Notes: generated by a model from the sequence alone, not told the origin. DNA of 64,000 nt from Lantana camara (GCA_037501455.1 CM074856.1:21349001-21413000); one strand, 5' to 3'; shown: positions 36,226 to 49,513, counted from the first letter of the stretch. Numbers and translations: made by a program.

Positions 36226-36512
36226 CAAGTGCGCCGCGGGCGCGGCGCCTTTCAGTTATTTTTACGTCGCGACCGCGACGAACTTACAGTTGGTGCATCT
36301 AGATAGGAGTCGCGGCCGCGACGTAAATGTCCAGTGGGGTGACTGTACTGGTGTCACAGGCACGACGTTTTTCGTCGTGGCCGCGACACCCTTCCAGTGA
36401 GACTTTTTGTGATCGAGTCGCGGCCGCGATGCATCCCCTGTTTCGGCAAGTGGGGTTCTATAAGGGCCTCGCGGCTGTGACACTTTTTGTAGCGGCCGCG
36501 ACGCCTATTTAC
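36226..36512. repeat. Palindrome cluster (GTCGCGGCCGCGAC type) in the LTR
   Basis: At least six GC palindromes: GCGCCGCGGGCGCGGCGC, CGTCGCGACCGCGACG, GTCGCGGCCGCGAC twice (one imperfect), ACGACGTTTTTCGTCGT, and AGCGGCCGCGACG. CpG density is far above the surroundings. Confidence 0.75.
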
Positions 36513-37562
36513 ATGGCCTATATTGTTCCTACATGCTTTAAACGTGTTTATTTCTTGCCAACTTTAACGTATGTTTAAATACTCAATTAAATGTTATGAT
36601 TTGCATGATTATGATAGTTCAAATTTCACGTAGGGTATTAATTGTGCACATGAACATATCTACAAATTATTAACATTGAAATCTCATATCATAACATCTC
36701 ATAAGCATGCCGTTCGTCGATTTGGTTTATAAGTCTAGAGTCTTATGTACACTTGTATTTTTTGCATAGAGTTTGATCCGGTGATCGAGGAGCAGGGTCG
36801 TAAGGCTTCTCGTTTCTTTTCTCGCTTGTCAAGGTGAGGTTTTATTTCTAGTTATTAGAAACAGTAATACCTTGTGTGACTATTTAAGCCAAAATGTAAT
36901 ACTTGTAATTATACTTTTGAAAATGGTTTATTACTAAAAGGTTTTCATGAAAATGTTTTGACGAGAATCATTCACGTATTATTGGGCCCGGGGAAATTAG
37001 TGAGTGAAAACCGGTACGGCATTGGGCTGTCGGATAATCCATTCACATAAAGTACCCTTTGAGAATATCTTCACGCGACTTGGGTGGCAAAAAGGTGGGA
37101 TATTCTTGAGCCTGTGGTGTTATCCCACGAAGGAGCGGGTAGAAATCATGATCTCCCGACTTAATACGAACCAACGAGGTGGTAGGGACTTGCAAACCCT
37201 TCCACTGCCCTGGAGGAAGAAGATTGGAAAACAATGTTTATTATCACGATTACGCTTATGATTATTAACGTCCATGAACGCTTTATAACTTGAATTTAAG
37301 CACACACTATGGGAGTAAGGTTGGAGAATTACCCTCTCGCCGGGCCATGTATTATTATTGAAAATTGTAACTTAATCAAATGATATTCATAATTCCGAGC
37401 GATGCTTTTCTCTAACTTTCCCACTTGGGATTTTATAAAACTTTACTCGGAGTTATGAATTGCATGTGCATACGATATATTTATTTATGCCCCTCACTCA
37501 ATCTTTCGATTGATACCCCACATTGTTTTTAATCTTTTACATGTATGTAAGGCGGGGAATAA

Positions 37563-40500
37563 TGTAGCGTCCCCAACCCCACACCGATGTACTTCCCAAG
37601 TACCTAGAAAACCTTAACACTCGAGAGATACCCCGGCGAACGTACATACTCAACAATAAACAAAGCTTTAAGATGTTGACAAAATAGCGGAATTTATAAA
37701 AGTTTAAAACTTTTAACAATATGTATACAACAACAGATATCATGATATTAAGTAAAGAAGTAACTAGGTATATAATATCATACATCAATAACTTAATTTA
37801 AACAAGTGGGGAAATATTAAGTTTAACAGAATTCAGAAATGTTTCAGGATATAACCTGAACATGCTTCCAGAGCAAAATGTATAAACATACAGGTAAATG
37901 CAGCTAAGAGTGTGCAAGACAACAAAAGGGCAACTAATAGTCTTGACTTAACAAAAGGCTTCCTAAAGCTTCAAGATACCTCTAGAAAGAGCCTGGCTAT
38001 AAACCTAAAACCATGAGGTTAGAAAACGGTAGATGGATTAGTCAAAAGGACTAAGTGAGGTATAACTTGTAAATATATTAAGTACTTAGAAAAATTTTAG
38101 GGATTATGAAAGGGTTTTAATCCAAAACTTATTTTGAAATCAAGTGTCGTATCTTTTTCTTTAATCAAGATTTTCAAGCAATCACACACATACACACACA
38201 TCAGGGGTGCTGGTTCATACGTACTTCTATAAAAGGGAATAGGGTAAAGGTATATTTTTTTACAAATATGAACCAGTTTTCAAAACTGAATTTGCCCACA
38301 AGCTAGGTGTTCTCCTACCTTTACTCCCAAAATATTTAACAGGATTGGTATCGAGACCGACTACGATCTCGACACCCAGAATTCACATGCACCATCCTTC
38401 TTTCTCCGGTTGTCGGGCCCAAGGAGCTACCCCGCGGTGACGTAAACAGGAATGAGAGGAATTACACACCTCTCTCGATCATGATGTGGTATAACCAATC
38501 TCCGATTATAGTCATCATCATGATCAACAGGAGACGGTCAGTATCTTAGTAGCCATTGGCGTATGCCTCCCGGTCTACTAATCAACCGAACCGTCAGGGC
38601 CCAACAGAACAGGATTCCAGAAGCTTGCATTTCAGAATATCAGAAGTGCATAGAGCACACAGAGTTTAGAAAATGGATCTTCAATCAAAACAGTATAACT
38701 GTGAACAGAATGGTATATCAGAAATTATTACTGTAAAATGGAAGCATTATCCGACAAGGAATAATGTTTAATTTCAAAGATAAGTATCTCTGAATCCGAA
38801 TGGATTGATTTTGAAATCATTTGTGTACATATGTATATTCATGGTTCCAGTTGAAATAGTTTAAACCTCACCTATTTATTTAGGTAGATAAGTAGTTGGC
38901 AGAAGGTAGGGATCAAGCAGTGCCTGGGGGTTCCAGGTCACGGTCTTAACTCCTGTAAGTAATACACTACTATAATCTTAAGGAACTAAGTCCCGAAATA
39001 GATCAATGATGCATGATTGAATGATGGAATTCAAGTAGAGAACCACTAAATTGGCAGAGAGCATTGCTCGAGAAGGATCACCCTTATCAGAGAAAGAATT
39101 CGGGTGAAAGATTAATCTAACACGAGAGATTATAACGTAAAGTCGAATTTCATACTTAGAATTCCGAAATAATTTCAATTGAGTAAGAGTTTGGTTTTGA
39201 AAAGCTCAATTTGATTCCCGATTTTGAGAATTAGCGAAAAAGGCTTTTATCGTTGAATCCGTCTCGTCAAAACGAGTCCGTTGATATAAAGTCAAAGTCA
39301 AAGTCACTATTCAAGTATACGGTATTTATAGGTATTTATACGGTATTTATATTATATTTGTACGAAAATACGTTTATTATTTATACGAAAATACATATGG
39401 TATTTATATAGTATTTGTACAAGAATACTTATTGTATTTATACGAAAATTCATTTAGTATTTATAAGAAAATATTTAAGTATTTATTTAAAATACACTAG
39501 GTATTTATACAAAAATATATACCGTATTTATACATAGAGAGATCAAATACGTATACATGTATTATACGTATCAACATAACATTTATCAATTGGTTAGGGT
39601 TACAATTAATCAAATATGAAACAATTAAAACTATAGGTTATAATTATAATTCATGTAACATGTATCACAATTAAATCATGTTTCATATCAATTTACCTAA
39701 GTAGGAACAAATTAAATGCAACATGTATCATAATAGTTGTCACATAATTAAATTGTAGCCTAATTAAATCATGTAACATTTAATTTATAAACTATAATTT
39801 ATAAAACATAAATCATGTAATTCATGAATTTAAAATATAATTTTAAATACATAATTCATGCATAAAATAAATCATATAATAATCTAAAACAAAACATAAA
39901 TTAAAATCCAAAACTAAATATAAATAAAACATAAATTAAAACTTAAAATTATAACATAAATAAAATAAAAAGAAAACTTACCTCTTTAGATGAAATCGGC
40001 AGTCAGTGAACAAAGGAAAATGACTGATCCTAAGCACATTATTTATAGGTATAATGAGGGGCTAAACATCAATTAATAATTGTTGTAGGGACTTAGACGG
40101 GGCACTATGTGTAATTATTGATAATAAATAAGATTTTCTCTAAAATTAAATATAAAATGGTAGAAAAAGGGTATGTAGGTCATTTCACTTTCAAATGAGT
40201 AGCTACGAGAATGGAAAAAGTGTTCAAAGTTCGGAAAATAAAACTTCCTTCGAAACGACTACTCATATGTCAAAATCAGACGTACGGTTTAAAAATTCTA
40301 ATTCATGAAATGAATAGTAACTTATTTGTTAAACGTTTTCGTTTACTATTCGAGATAGGGTGGGAATTAGGGTTTGAAAAGCATACCAAAATTCATAAAA
40401 TAATTCAAGGGTCATTTTAAGTGTAATATTGAGGGGTAAACGGTGTACCGATCAAAAGTTCATTTCGGCGATGAATAATAATTTTTTAAAAGAAAATCCT

Positions 40501-40808
40501 AAATTGCTTTTAAAATTCATGAAAGGTTTTCGGGATTTGGAAAACGAGTTTGAATGATTAAAAACCATGAGTTTTGATCCTTTAAAATTTTATTGACAAA
40601 ACAGAGCAGTAGTGGTTTGGGAAATAAATAGTACTTTAGGGTTTTAGTGCCGAATTTCCCTCGAAATAACATAATATCACAAAAGAGCACGTATTTCACT
40701 TAAAGATGCAATGCATGAAATATTTTAAATATGGATCAAGGTCTATAAATGCTCTTACGATACCCTTAGCTTACCATTTACGACCAGGTCCCGATCCGGG
40801 CTATTACA
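37563..40808 (-). mobile_element. 3' LTR of a Tekay/Del-type chromovirus
   Basis: 3246 bp from TGTAGCGTCCCC to GGGCTATTACA on the plus strand (minus-strand start TGTAATAGCCCGGATCGGG). A purine tract AAGGAGGGGAGAT on the minus strand precedes it, and the pol remnant with a chromodomain follows at once. 39310-39540 is a degenerate array of GTATTTATACGAAAATAC-like words. Confidence 0.8.
39310..39540. repeat. Degenerate GTATTTATAC repeat in the chromovirus LTR
   Basis: About ten variants of GGTATTTATACGAAAATA, irregularly spaced by 20-30 bases. Confidence 0.6.
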
Positions 40809-40819
40809 ATCTCCCCTCC

Positions 40820-43445
40820 TTAAGAAGAATTTGTCATCAGATTCTCTTCTCGATCTGTGAATAACTCCGGGTAGTGCTTCTGCATATTTTCTTTAGTTTC
40901 CCAGGTGGCTTCCTCAGTACCATGTCCTTTCCATAGCACCTTAACCAATGGAATATTCCTATCCAAGATCCTTGTTGGTTTCAATACATAGGTTAGATTA
41001 GGTTCTAACGGAACTTCCTCTACTGGTACCACCTATGTCTCATCGGTAAAGTACTTGCGAAGTTAGGATACATGAAATACATTATGGATTCCTGTTAAGC
41101 TTGCTGGTAAGTCCAGGCGATACGCTGTTGGGCCCACACGTTCCAGTATCTCAAAAGGTCCTATGTATCTAGGGTTCAATTTTCCACCTTTTCCAAATCT
41201 TGTGAACCATTTCCTTGGCGATGCCTTTAAAAACACTTTCTCACCAACATCAAACTCCAAATCCCTTCTCCTTTTGTCCGCGTAACTCTTCTGTCTATCT
41301 TGAGCAGCCTTCATTCTTTGCTGAATAATCTTAATCTTTTCAGTAGCTTTCTCTATGCACTCAATGACTTTTGGTCTTTTGGTTTTCTCAGGTCCAACTT
41401 GCTTCGTCCAAATCCCTATATAACGGAGATCTACACTTTCTTCCATATAAAGCTTCATAAGGAGCTGCTTGAATCGAAGCTTGATAACTGTTATTGTATA
41501 CAAACTCCACAAGTGGCAGACAGTCCTTCCAACTATCTGGGAAATCCAATGTGCATGCTCTTAACATATCCTCCAGGTACTTGATCAATCTTTCTGACTG
41601 CCCATCTGTCTGAGGATGCGCTGCTGTGCTGAAGTTTAACTTTGTTCCCATCAATTCTTGAATACTCCGCCAAAGTTGTGATGTAAACTTTGGATCTCTA
41701 TCAGATACTATGCTAGCTGGTATCCCGTGTAATCTCACAATCTCCTGATGGTATAACTTCGCTAAGGTGTTAACCTTATCTGTGGTCTTTACCGGCAGAA
41801 AATGCACTGACTTAGTCAATCTATCGACTATGACCCAAATACTGTCTTGTCCTCCTTTAACCTTGGGTATCGCGGTTACAAAATCCATTGTTATCTGCTC
41901 CCATTTCCATGTAGGAATTGGCAATGGTTGTAACTTTCCTCCCGGCTTTTGATGTTCTGCTTTAACCTTTTGAGAAGTTAAGCATTTCTTGACATATTCA
42001 GCGATGTCTCTTTTCATTCCATTCCACCAGAAATGCTCCTTGAGATCTTTATACATCTTTGTAACTCCAGGATGTATCGTATATCGTGTTTTATGTGCCT
42101 CATCCAATATTTCCTTTCGAATTTCAGACGGCACACAAACTCTACGTTTGTATCTCAAGATTCCATCTTCACCTTTTCTGAATTTTGTGGCGTCATCCTT
42201 TTCCTTGGAATTTAAACATTTCTTAATCCAGTTGTCTGTAGCTTGTGTCTCTAAAACTTTCTCTTTTAGTGGTGACACAATGACTATGTTAGCCAATCTA
42301 GCTCTCGATATCACTTGTACAGGTTCTCTTCTGCTTTTTGTAAAATCTCCCGTGATTAGTGCTAAACTAGCCTTTCGATTTAGTGCATCAGATACCACAT
42401 TAGCTTTTCCTGGATGGTACTGAATTATACAATCATAGTTTTCCAGAAACTCCATCCACCTCCTTTGTCGCATATTCAACTCCTTTTGAGTGAATAAGTA
42501 ACGCAAACTCTTGTGATCCGTAAAGACTTCAAATGTAACCCCGTAAAGATAATGTCTCCATTTGGCAATGGCGAAGACAATCGTTGCTAGCTCCAAACCG
42601 TGTGTAGGGTAGTTAACTTCATGTGGTTTAAGTTTCCTTGAGGCATACTCTATCACCTTTCCATGTTGCATTAGAACACTACCCAATCCTTCTTTCGAGG
42701 CATCAGTATAGACGGTGTAACCTTCCTTTCCTTCTGGTAACGCTAGTACTGGCGCTGTCGTCAACCTCTTCTTTAATTCTTGGAAACTCTGTTCGCACTT
42801 CTTTGTCCATTCGAACTTCCCTTCTTTCTTAGTTAATCTTAAACTGGTGCAACTTTCTTTGAAAAGTCTTGCACGAATCTCTTATACTAGCTGGCGAGTC
42901 CCAAAAAGCTTCTCACTTCTGAATGATTCCTTGGTTGTTTCCAGTCCATAATCGTTTCAATCTTCGAAGGATCAACCTCGACCCTTGAACCCGATATGAT
43001 ATGCCCTAAGAATGTGACTTTCTCTAACCAAAACTCACATTTGCTGAATTTTACGTATAGCTTGTGATCTAGCAAAGTACCTAGCACCAATCGAAGATGC
43101 TCTGCATGTTCCTCTGGTGTCTTGGAAAAGACTAGAATATCATCTATGAATATTACGACAAACTTGTCGAGGAATGGTCGAAAAATCCTGCATCATGTCC
43201 ATGAATACAGCTGGGGCATTCGTCAATCCAAATGACATCACTACAAACTCAAAATGTCCATAGCGACTATTAAAAGCTGTTTTGGGGATATCTTCCGCTT
43301 TCACCTTCAACTGATAGTATCCTTGTCTCAAATCTAACTTGGAGTATACTCGAGATCCATGGAGTATATCAAATAACTCCTCGATATGAGGGAGAGGATA
43401 CTTGTTCTTGATGGTCGTTCTGTTGAGCTCCAGGGTTAGTCCAGC
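40820..43445 (-). pseudogene. Chromovirus pol remnant: RT, RNase H, integrase, chromodomain
   Basis: On the minus strand from high to low coordinates: RT fragment [20 protein letters not shown] and [10 protein letters not shown] (catalytic DD kept), [19 protein letters not shown], RNase H YTDASKEGLG and DHKSLRYLF (to about 42764), integrase with WEQITMDFVTAIP, SDRDPKF and GQSERLIKYLED (DDE kept), then VGEKVFLKASPRKW and the chromodomain segment VLWKGHGTEEATWE. The integrase zinc-finger CLTCQ is CLTSQ. Frameshifts lie near 43190, 42800 and 41400-41510, and stops before 41063 and after 40820. Gag, protease and the start of RT are missing beyond 43445. Confidence 0.88.
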
Positions 43446-44401
43446 TTAGCCAGGGTCCGTGTCGTGTCTTCCGTTCGCTATGATTGAGCTTGTATGTGTA
43501 TTATATTCGTATATGAATTTGGTCCTAGTGCGAGGGATGTGGTGGTCCATATTCCAGTGCTACAATATTTTTTCCTCATATTTTATGTTATTTTTTAATA
43601 TTATTTTCATTAATATAATATTGTCAGATTTATTTATATAATTTAATAGTTATATTAAAATAATTATAAAATATATATTAATATGAAGAATTCAATTTCA
43701 ATAAAATTAACTAATATAATAATTTTCTATTGCACACGCAATTATAAAATATATATTAATATGAAAATTTTAATTTTAATAAAATTAACTAATATAATAA
43801 TTATTTCGTTGCACATGCATCGAATGTGCAGAAAATTACTAGTATTTATAATTCTTTAACTTCTTAAATTTTTTTTTCCATTCGGATTGTAATTTAGTCG
43901 ACTTTGACTTTTTTATTAAATTATTCATTAAATTTAAAATTATTTATAACTTTCACAGTGTTCAAAAAATATTTTTCGTCTAGCGATCTTTAATATCATT
44001 GCTAAGTAAATGAATATAGTATTCTTGTATTTTTGTTCATTTTTTCTTCTCATTAAGTTTTGAATAAATTAATGTATATTTGTTCAATTGATTTAGTAAT
44101 CATAAATACAGTTTCTTATATTTTTGTTCAATTGATTTACTGATCTTAAATATTTTTAAATTTTTGCTACTTCACTCTATTTTATTGTGTATTTATTTAA
44201 AGTATGAATGTAATCTTTCTTCTTTAGTTTTACTTGCTATTACTTTTCTTCGGAATTAGTTTACATAATTTATTTATTTATTTATTATTTATTTATTACT
44301 TTTTTTTTTAATATATTCTTAATTCAAATATGATATTAAGAAGAGCTCATTCATCAATTTTGCGTCTTTATACTTTATAAATTTAGATGCGATGTGAACT
44401 C

Positions 44402-44432
<31 letters not shown>

Positions 44433-45378
44433 ATTCTTGTACTATGTCTCGACATAACGAACTATACACCAAATTAATATATATTTATAAAATAAATATG
44501 TTAAAATAATATAAAAATTATTTTCAATTAACTTGATTTATATTGAATTATTTTTTATTTTATATATTTTACATAAATTAACTTTTTATCCTAATTATAG
44601 ATTACCTATAGTATACAGTAATTTCGAACAAAAAAAAAAAAAATCACAATAATTGTAACTAACTCATAATATTATAATTCACATATTATAATGTTTATAT
44701 AAATATCGTCCATAGCATGAGGGCGTATCCTCGTTTTTTTTTTTTTTTTTCCACACACGTACATCCAAGTGGGATTCAAACCCAGAACCTTGTCTTGTTG
44801 GTCGAGGCCCTATCCTAGTTAATAATAACTAAGTAATTTTCTTATTAATAAACGAAAATTAATTTTGATGACAAAAATCAATGCGGAAATTGTCATCACA
44901 TGGGCCTTTCTCAACTTGAACCGGATGCCTGTCCACAACACAACTTTATTATATTTTGAATTTGGTGATGGGATAAATCATTTGTTCCATATTGCTAGTC
45001 CGCTCACGTGCACCCATGATTTCCCTTCATACCCTTGTTCTTCTTCCGATTAGAGAAATACCAGATGGAATTAAAAAAAAAAATATAGCAAAAGAGCATG
45101 CTAAATTTGCAACCAAAAATCAATCACAAAATTTGCCCCCTTTTTTTTTTTTTTTTTTTTTTTTATTGCACGATTTATAGTTGCAAATTCGCTATTTTCT
45201 ATTTCGCTTACACAATTTCGGATTGTAAAATTGCTGCTTTCGAGTACCGTAGCCACATAACAGAAAATTCGTCGAGGTTACAACTTGCAAGAAATGACAA
45301 TTAACCAAAAATAACACAAAATTTATTGCCTAGATATCATGCATCTTATTAGATTCTTGCATGCGTGGAATAAATTAA
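43446..45378. other. AT-rich intergenic DNA between the chromovirus and PMEI
   Basis: No gene was seen. 43680-43810 has two direct repeats of about 69 bp (AATAAAATTAACTAATATAA core) leading to a possible Helitron end. Elsewhere there are T-runs (44735-44750, 45141-45163), an (AAT)n run at 44407-44431, and long AT-rich tracts. 44751-44815 has a reverse tRNA B-box-like GGTTTGAATCC next to the T-run, which may be an old SINE. Confidence 0.5.
43811..43842 (+). mobile_element. Possible Helitron 3' end
   Basis: Hairpin GCACAT (43811-43816) and ATGTGC (43824-43829), nine spacer bases, then CTAG followed by T. This is the classic Helitron 3' terminus. The 5' TC end was not located. Confidence 0.45.
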
Positions 45379-45915
45379 TCAGTTACATCCTTCAATCTTA
45401 TGACATTCATTAAGATTTATGATTTCCTGTATAGCATCAAGAACATCATGCATATTCGAATTTTCTGTAGTGATCGGAGAGGGCAGTGTTCCTGGACGCT
45501 CCGTGAAACAATCGTCACAACTAATAACCTCAATCGTCTCGCCAGTGATGGTAACACCCAGTCCCACATAGTTTTGATGATTCATAACAGTAAAATCAAC
45601 ATTTGCCAGTTCGGGAATTACCCTCTCATAGCTATCAAAACAATCTTGGAGACACTGATGGGCATATACCTGGGAGGTTTCCTCAAGGGCCTTGGAAATC
45701 TTCGCCTTTGTGTTCAAACCAACAGAAACGGCTCTATCTCTGAGAATCATGCACAGTCCATTCGGTGTGTGTTTCAAATCTTGACGAGGATCAGCTTCGA
45801 CTATCGACGTACATAAATCAGGTTTCGTCGTCCTTTGGCACCATTCATCACTGAGGCCCGAAAGAAAGAAACTGAAAAGGACTACAAGTATAGTAATGCC
45901 TTTCATGATTCCCAT
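45379..45915 (-). CDS. Pectin methylesterase inhibitor / invertase inhibitor-like protein (PMEI domain)
   Basis: Single exon, 178 residues if started at ATG 45915-45913 (MGIMKG), or 175 at ATG 45906. The TATA-like TTATATAA on the minus strand at 45969-45962 puts transcription start near 45935, which supports these ATGs. An upstream in-frame TTG at 45948 is not a likely start. Residues 5-21 are a hydrophobic signal peptide (GITILVVLFSFFLSGLS). The first Cys pair (WCQRTTKPDLC) and the second (HQCLQDCFDSYE), plus a third Cys region (ISCDDCFTE), match the plant PMEI/invertase-inhibitor four-helix fold. In the wall it would bind PME or invertase. Which of the two cannot be decided from sequence, but the neighbouring PME genes favour PME (inference). 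Stop TGA/TAA end at 45379; no defects. Confidence 0.85.
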   Translation of the reverse strand: MGIMKGITILVVLFSFFLSGLSDEWCQRTTKPDLCTSIVEADPRQDLKHTPNGLCMILRDRAVSVGLNTKAKISKALEETSQVYAHQCLQDCFDSYERVIPELANVDFTVMNHQNYVGLGVTITGETIEVISCDDCFTERPGTLPSPITTENSNMHDVLDAIQEIINLNECHKIEGCN

Positions 45916-45961
45916 TAATTGTTGGTTTGAATGGTGGCTTTTAATCAAAAGAAGTATAGGT

Positions 45962-45969
45962 TTATATAA
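45962..45969 (-). promoter_or_regulatory. TATA box of the PMEI gene
   Basis: TTATATAA about 47-55 bases upstream of the chosen ATG. Confidence 0.6.
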
Positions 45970-48536
45970 GCCGCAAGAAGTTATTCATAAAGGTAGGGCG
46001 ATCTTTTGTCAAGGAACGAAAAACCTGTAAGGGAAATCGTAGCTTGGAGATTTTATTTCGTAGTGAAAGTTGCCAATTGTTTGGGAGAGAGAGTATTACT
46101 TTGTAATATTTGTTTCGAAATAAAGCTTGATTTTCGTATTATATTACTTTCACAGATCTTTTCCTTTTGCTTTTTCCCCCTTGGCTGACACCAAGGATCT
46201 TTTCCGTATTCAATAGATTGTTCATTATTTTGCTTGACCACAATTTTCTTTTCCGTATTCAACAGATTGTTCATTATCTATACTATATATATATATTTTT
46301 TGGAAATCTATACGTTTTTTTTTTTTTGGTCAACGTTGGAAATCTATACTATATATACTATAACATATAAAAAAGGATGTCTAATCTTAAATCTTAACTG
46401 AATCAATTTTACCTCAATGAAATTTTGTAATTTTTTTAAGATTTTTAATTAAAATTAAAAATTATAATCAATTGATCATTATTAAATTAATTATTTACTC
46501 AGCAATTTTTTATATCTCTTAATTTTTTAAAATTGCCTGAATTAAAGTACCAAGTAAAATTTATTTTCAAAACATAAATTTAGGAAAATATATTTCAATT
46601 TAAATCAAAAATATTATGTAGTATAATTTTTTATCCTAAATTTTTCTCTTATTTTATCCGAACTTTCTCTTCCATTCTTTTCATAGTTAATTTTCTCTCT
46701 TTCTCTATCGATTCTCTCTCTCTCTATGTACAAACAACTCTCTTCACAAGCAATTCTGTTTATCATCTCTTTGCACAAACAATATCTTTTATATGTATAT
46801 GTACTAATATTTTATTTTTATTTTTATTTTATTTTCTGTTCATGGTGGTTCTTCTACTTTTATATTTATTTCTTATTTTTATTTATGATTCACTATTATG
46901 GTTTTAACTTTTGTTTTTAATGTTTTCTTCCATTTATTATTTTTTATTAATTATTTTTGTAATTATTTTGATTAAATTTTATTATTGTTTTTTTTTATTG
47001 TGGTATATATTTGTTTGGTCAAGTTTAATGTAATTTTTTATTACTTTGGTCGATTGTTTGTTGTCTTAGTATTTTATTATTATTTTCGTTAACCCTTTTT
47101 TTTTATTAATTTCATTTTTATAACTTATTATTTATTTTTATTTATTTGAAGGGATTTATTTTGAGTTAATAATTTTTTTATTATTTAATATTTATTTATT
47201 CAATTCTGTTTAATCATTATTATTTGATTCAATTTTGAGCTTTTTTTTATTTTAACTTACGATCGATATTTTTAGCTATTTTATGTAATTGATTTTTTTA
47301 GTTATTTTACTTAAATTCTATCCTTGTATTAGTAAGAAAAATGTCTTTCTACTGGGGACATACTTCTCCTTAAATAATATAGCTGAATTTAAGTTTTAAT
47401 TATATGTTTGATTTTTTATTTTTAAATGCTTAATTATTTGTTCTAAATCTATGTTCAAGTTAAATTAAAAGTGATAAAATCCTTTGATTTTAAATTATCT
47501 GCATTTATTTTAATATTTTTTTCAATATTTGGATTTTTGTCAAAGCCGAATTGCATTATTGTATATATAGTTTTATTTATAGAGAGATTTAAAAGTTAGG
47601 CTGATAATTTTTTCAATTTTTATATTTTTGCACTTTTTGTTCTATGAGATGAAAAATATTTATTGCATTTAATTTCTTACATATAATAGATTCTACTTTC
47701 AAAATTTAGTATTTTCTTTCTGTTGTGTCTTAGTTTTATCTCAACTTTTGATTATTTGATATTTCATGAGTTGTTAACTTTTATTATATTAGTAAATTTT
47801 GTAATTTATTTTAATTTATTTTATTTATTATCACACATGCAACATATAATTAGGGGTTTTGATAAAGTAATTTTATATTTTCATGTTTCTTTTAATTAAA
47901 ATAGATGAACAATCATTGTTTTGACAATACAAAAAATATTGCATGTTTATATTTTTACCTCGACAGTATATTTTTTTTCATGATAACTTCTTTGGCATTT
48001 ATAAATTATTTTGATTATTTTTGTTTCTAAAGTTTTGTATTTTGTTAAAGCCAAAAAAAAAAGGTAAATGCAATATTTTTTGCCTTTATTTCATTTGTAG
48101 CAACCGTAATAATATCCACGTACTATTTAAATTATATTATTAATTTTGTAAATTATTTATTAAATTAAACTTTGACTTATTATTTTTTAATTTACATACA
48201 TAGCACGGGCATACTTGAGTATCTATCTATATCTATATCTATATCTATATTATTATATATTTGATAATGATATTTGACTTTTCATTATACATTTTTTATG
48301 ATGTGGAATTTTGTAGCTTGTTTGAATTTTACAAAATCAATATATGGAAATTTAATTGTTCTTCTTTATTTGCATCTGTTTAGGTTTTCTTTCATTACTA
48401 AAATCACACAGTCTACACTCTATTGTCTATACCCACAAAGAAAAAATGAAATTAATAAAAAACTAACAGAGAAAAAAAGATTTAGAGTCCCTCGTAGTTG
48501 GGTGCAACAGCCTTTGATTGGCCGTCGAGAGTTGGC
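45970..48536. other. Very AT-rich intergenic DNA, possible Helitron-like filler
   Basis: No gene was seen. Two direct copies of TTTCCGTATTCAATAGATTG followed by TTCATTAT lie at about 46200-46230 and 46249-46279. 46338 onward begins TCTATACTATATATACTATA, AAAAAGG, resembling a Helitron 5' end. Near 48200 is GCACGGGCATACTTGAG, reminiscent of a Helitron 3' end but without a proper hairpin or CTRR. 46700-47900 is featureless AT-rich DNA; 48216-48250 is a CTATAT repeat. Confidence 0.4.
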
Positions 48537-48544
48537 CTTTTGAA

Positions 48545-49513
48545 CAAAGATGTCAAACGGGCCGGGCCAGCCCACGAACCCGTGACCCAGCCCGGCTTCG
48601 AACCGGCCCAGGCCCAGCCCATGAATATTATGAGGCGGGCTGGGCTGGGTTTGGGGTATTAGGCTGGGCCCCTATTGGGTTTGATTCTAAAACCCAGCCC
48701 AGCCCGTGAACAGGCCCACTTAAACCCATAACCAGCCCGGACCAGCCCGTAACCCAGGCCCAGCTCAGGCCCGGCCCAAACCCGCTATTCCCTTAGCACA
48801 AAATCTCTCAATGTATATTCAATGTGTTCTTTTTTCTGTTTTTTCTTTTCTTGGCCCCATTCATACAAATCCAATATTTTAATTATAAAGTTACAAATAC
48901 AAATTAAATAAGACAAGTCCAATCTATATAAATTTGGACTAGCTATTTCATTACACATTTGTAATAAAATTGAAACAATTATTATATTAATTATATATAA
49001 TCATTAGGTTATTGTATATGTAATTAGAACTGTTTATTAAGAATATAGAATGAAGTATTAATGTCTCTTTAAATGTTTTTTTGGTATAGAAATATAACAT
49101 AAACTTACATAGATAAATAATAACTTTGAGAAAATTGTAATAACAAAACAACAAAACAAAAGCAATCTTACAATTTTATAAATGTAATAAAATAAAAAAT
49201 CATTAATATAAAGTAAAAAGAATCTTAAATTTTAATATAACAAAAGGATAAAAAAAAAATGAAAAGTTGACCCACAAATTTAGCCCATCAAAATTAATAG
49301 ACGAAACCCACCAAACCCATTCGGCCCAGCTCGTCAGGAACCCGCCCAGGCCCGGCCCAGCCCATTATTTGTGGGTTCATGGGCTGAGCTGGGCCACTAT
49401 AATTTAATTCAAACCCAGCCCGGCCCAGCCCACTTCAAAGGTGGTCCCGGGCTAACCCAGCCCGTTACTGTAGCGGGCTTAGACGACCCAGCCCGGCCCA
49501 GTTGACATCTTTA
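48545..49513. mobile_element. Non-autonomous hAT element, 969 bp, TSD CTTTTGAA
   Basis: Ends CAAAGATGTCAAACGGGCC and GGCCCAGTTGACATCTTTA form imperfect TIRs with GC-rich CCCAGCCCG/CGGGCTGGG subterminal repeats on both sides. The 8-bp duplication CTTTTGAA (48537-48544 and 49514-49521) is perfect and typical of hAT. The AT-rich centre has no transposase. Confidence 0.85.

Larger units (their letters stand above)
35011..37562 (+). mobile_element. Truncated chromovirus-like LTR
   Basis: Starts TGATGCCCTGTGTTTTCGTC, similar to the start of the solo LTR (both contain a GTCGTA..GGTA block). It carries the TTGGGCCCGGGG and GGCATTGGGCTGTCGG blocks also seen there as TGGGCCCCGG and TTGGGCCGTCGGG. It is cut at 37562 by the next LTR. 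It holds a MITE and a palindrome cluster. Confidence 0.5.

Noticed and set aside
44735..44815. SINE with reverse B box and T-run
   Set aside because: No A box and no convincing target duplication. Kept only as a remark.
46338..48217. Complete Helitron
   Set aside because: The 5' end looks plausible, but the 3' end lacks a hairpin and the CTRR signature.
48518..48709. Open stretch RASPRTRDPARLRTG at the start of the hAT element
   Set aside because: It is produced by the GC-rich subterminal repeats.
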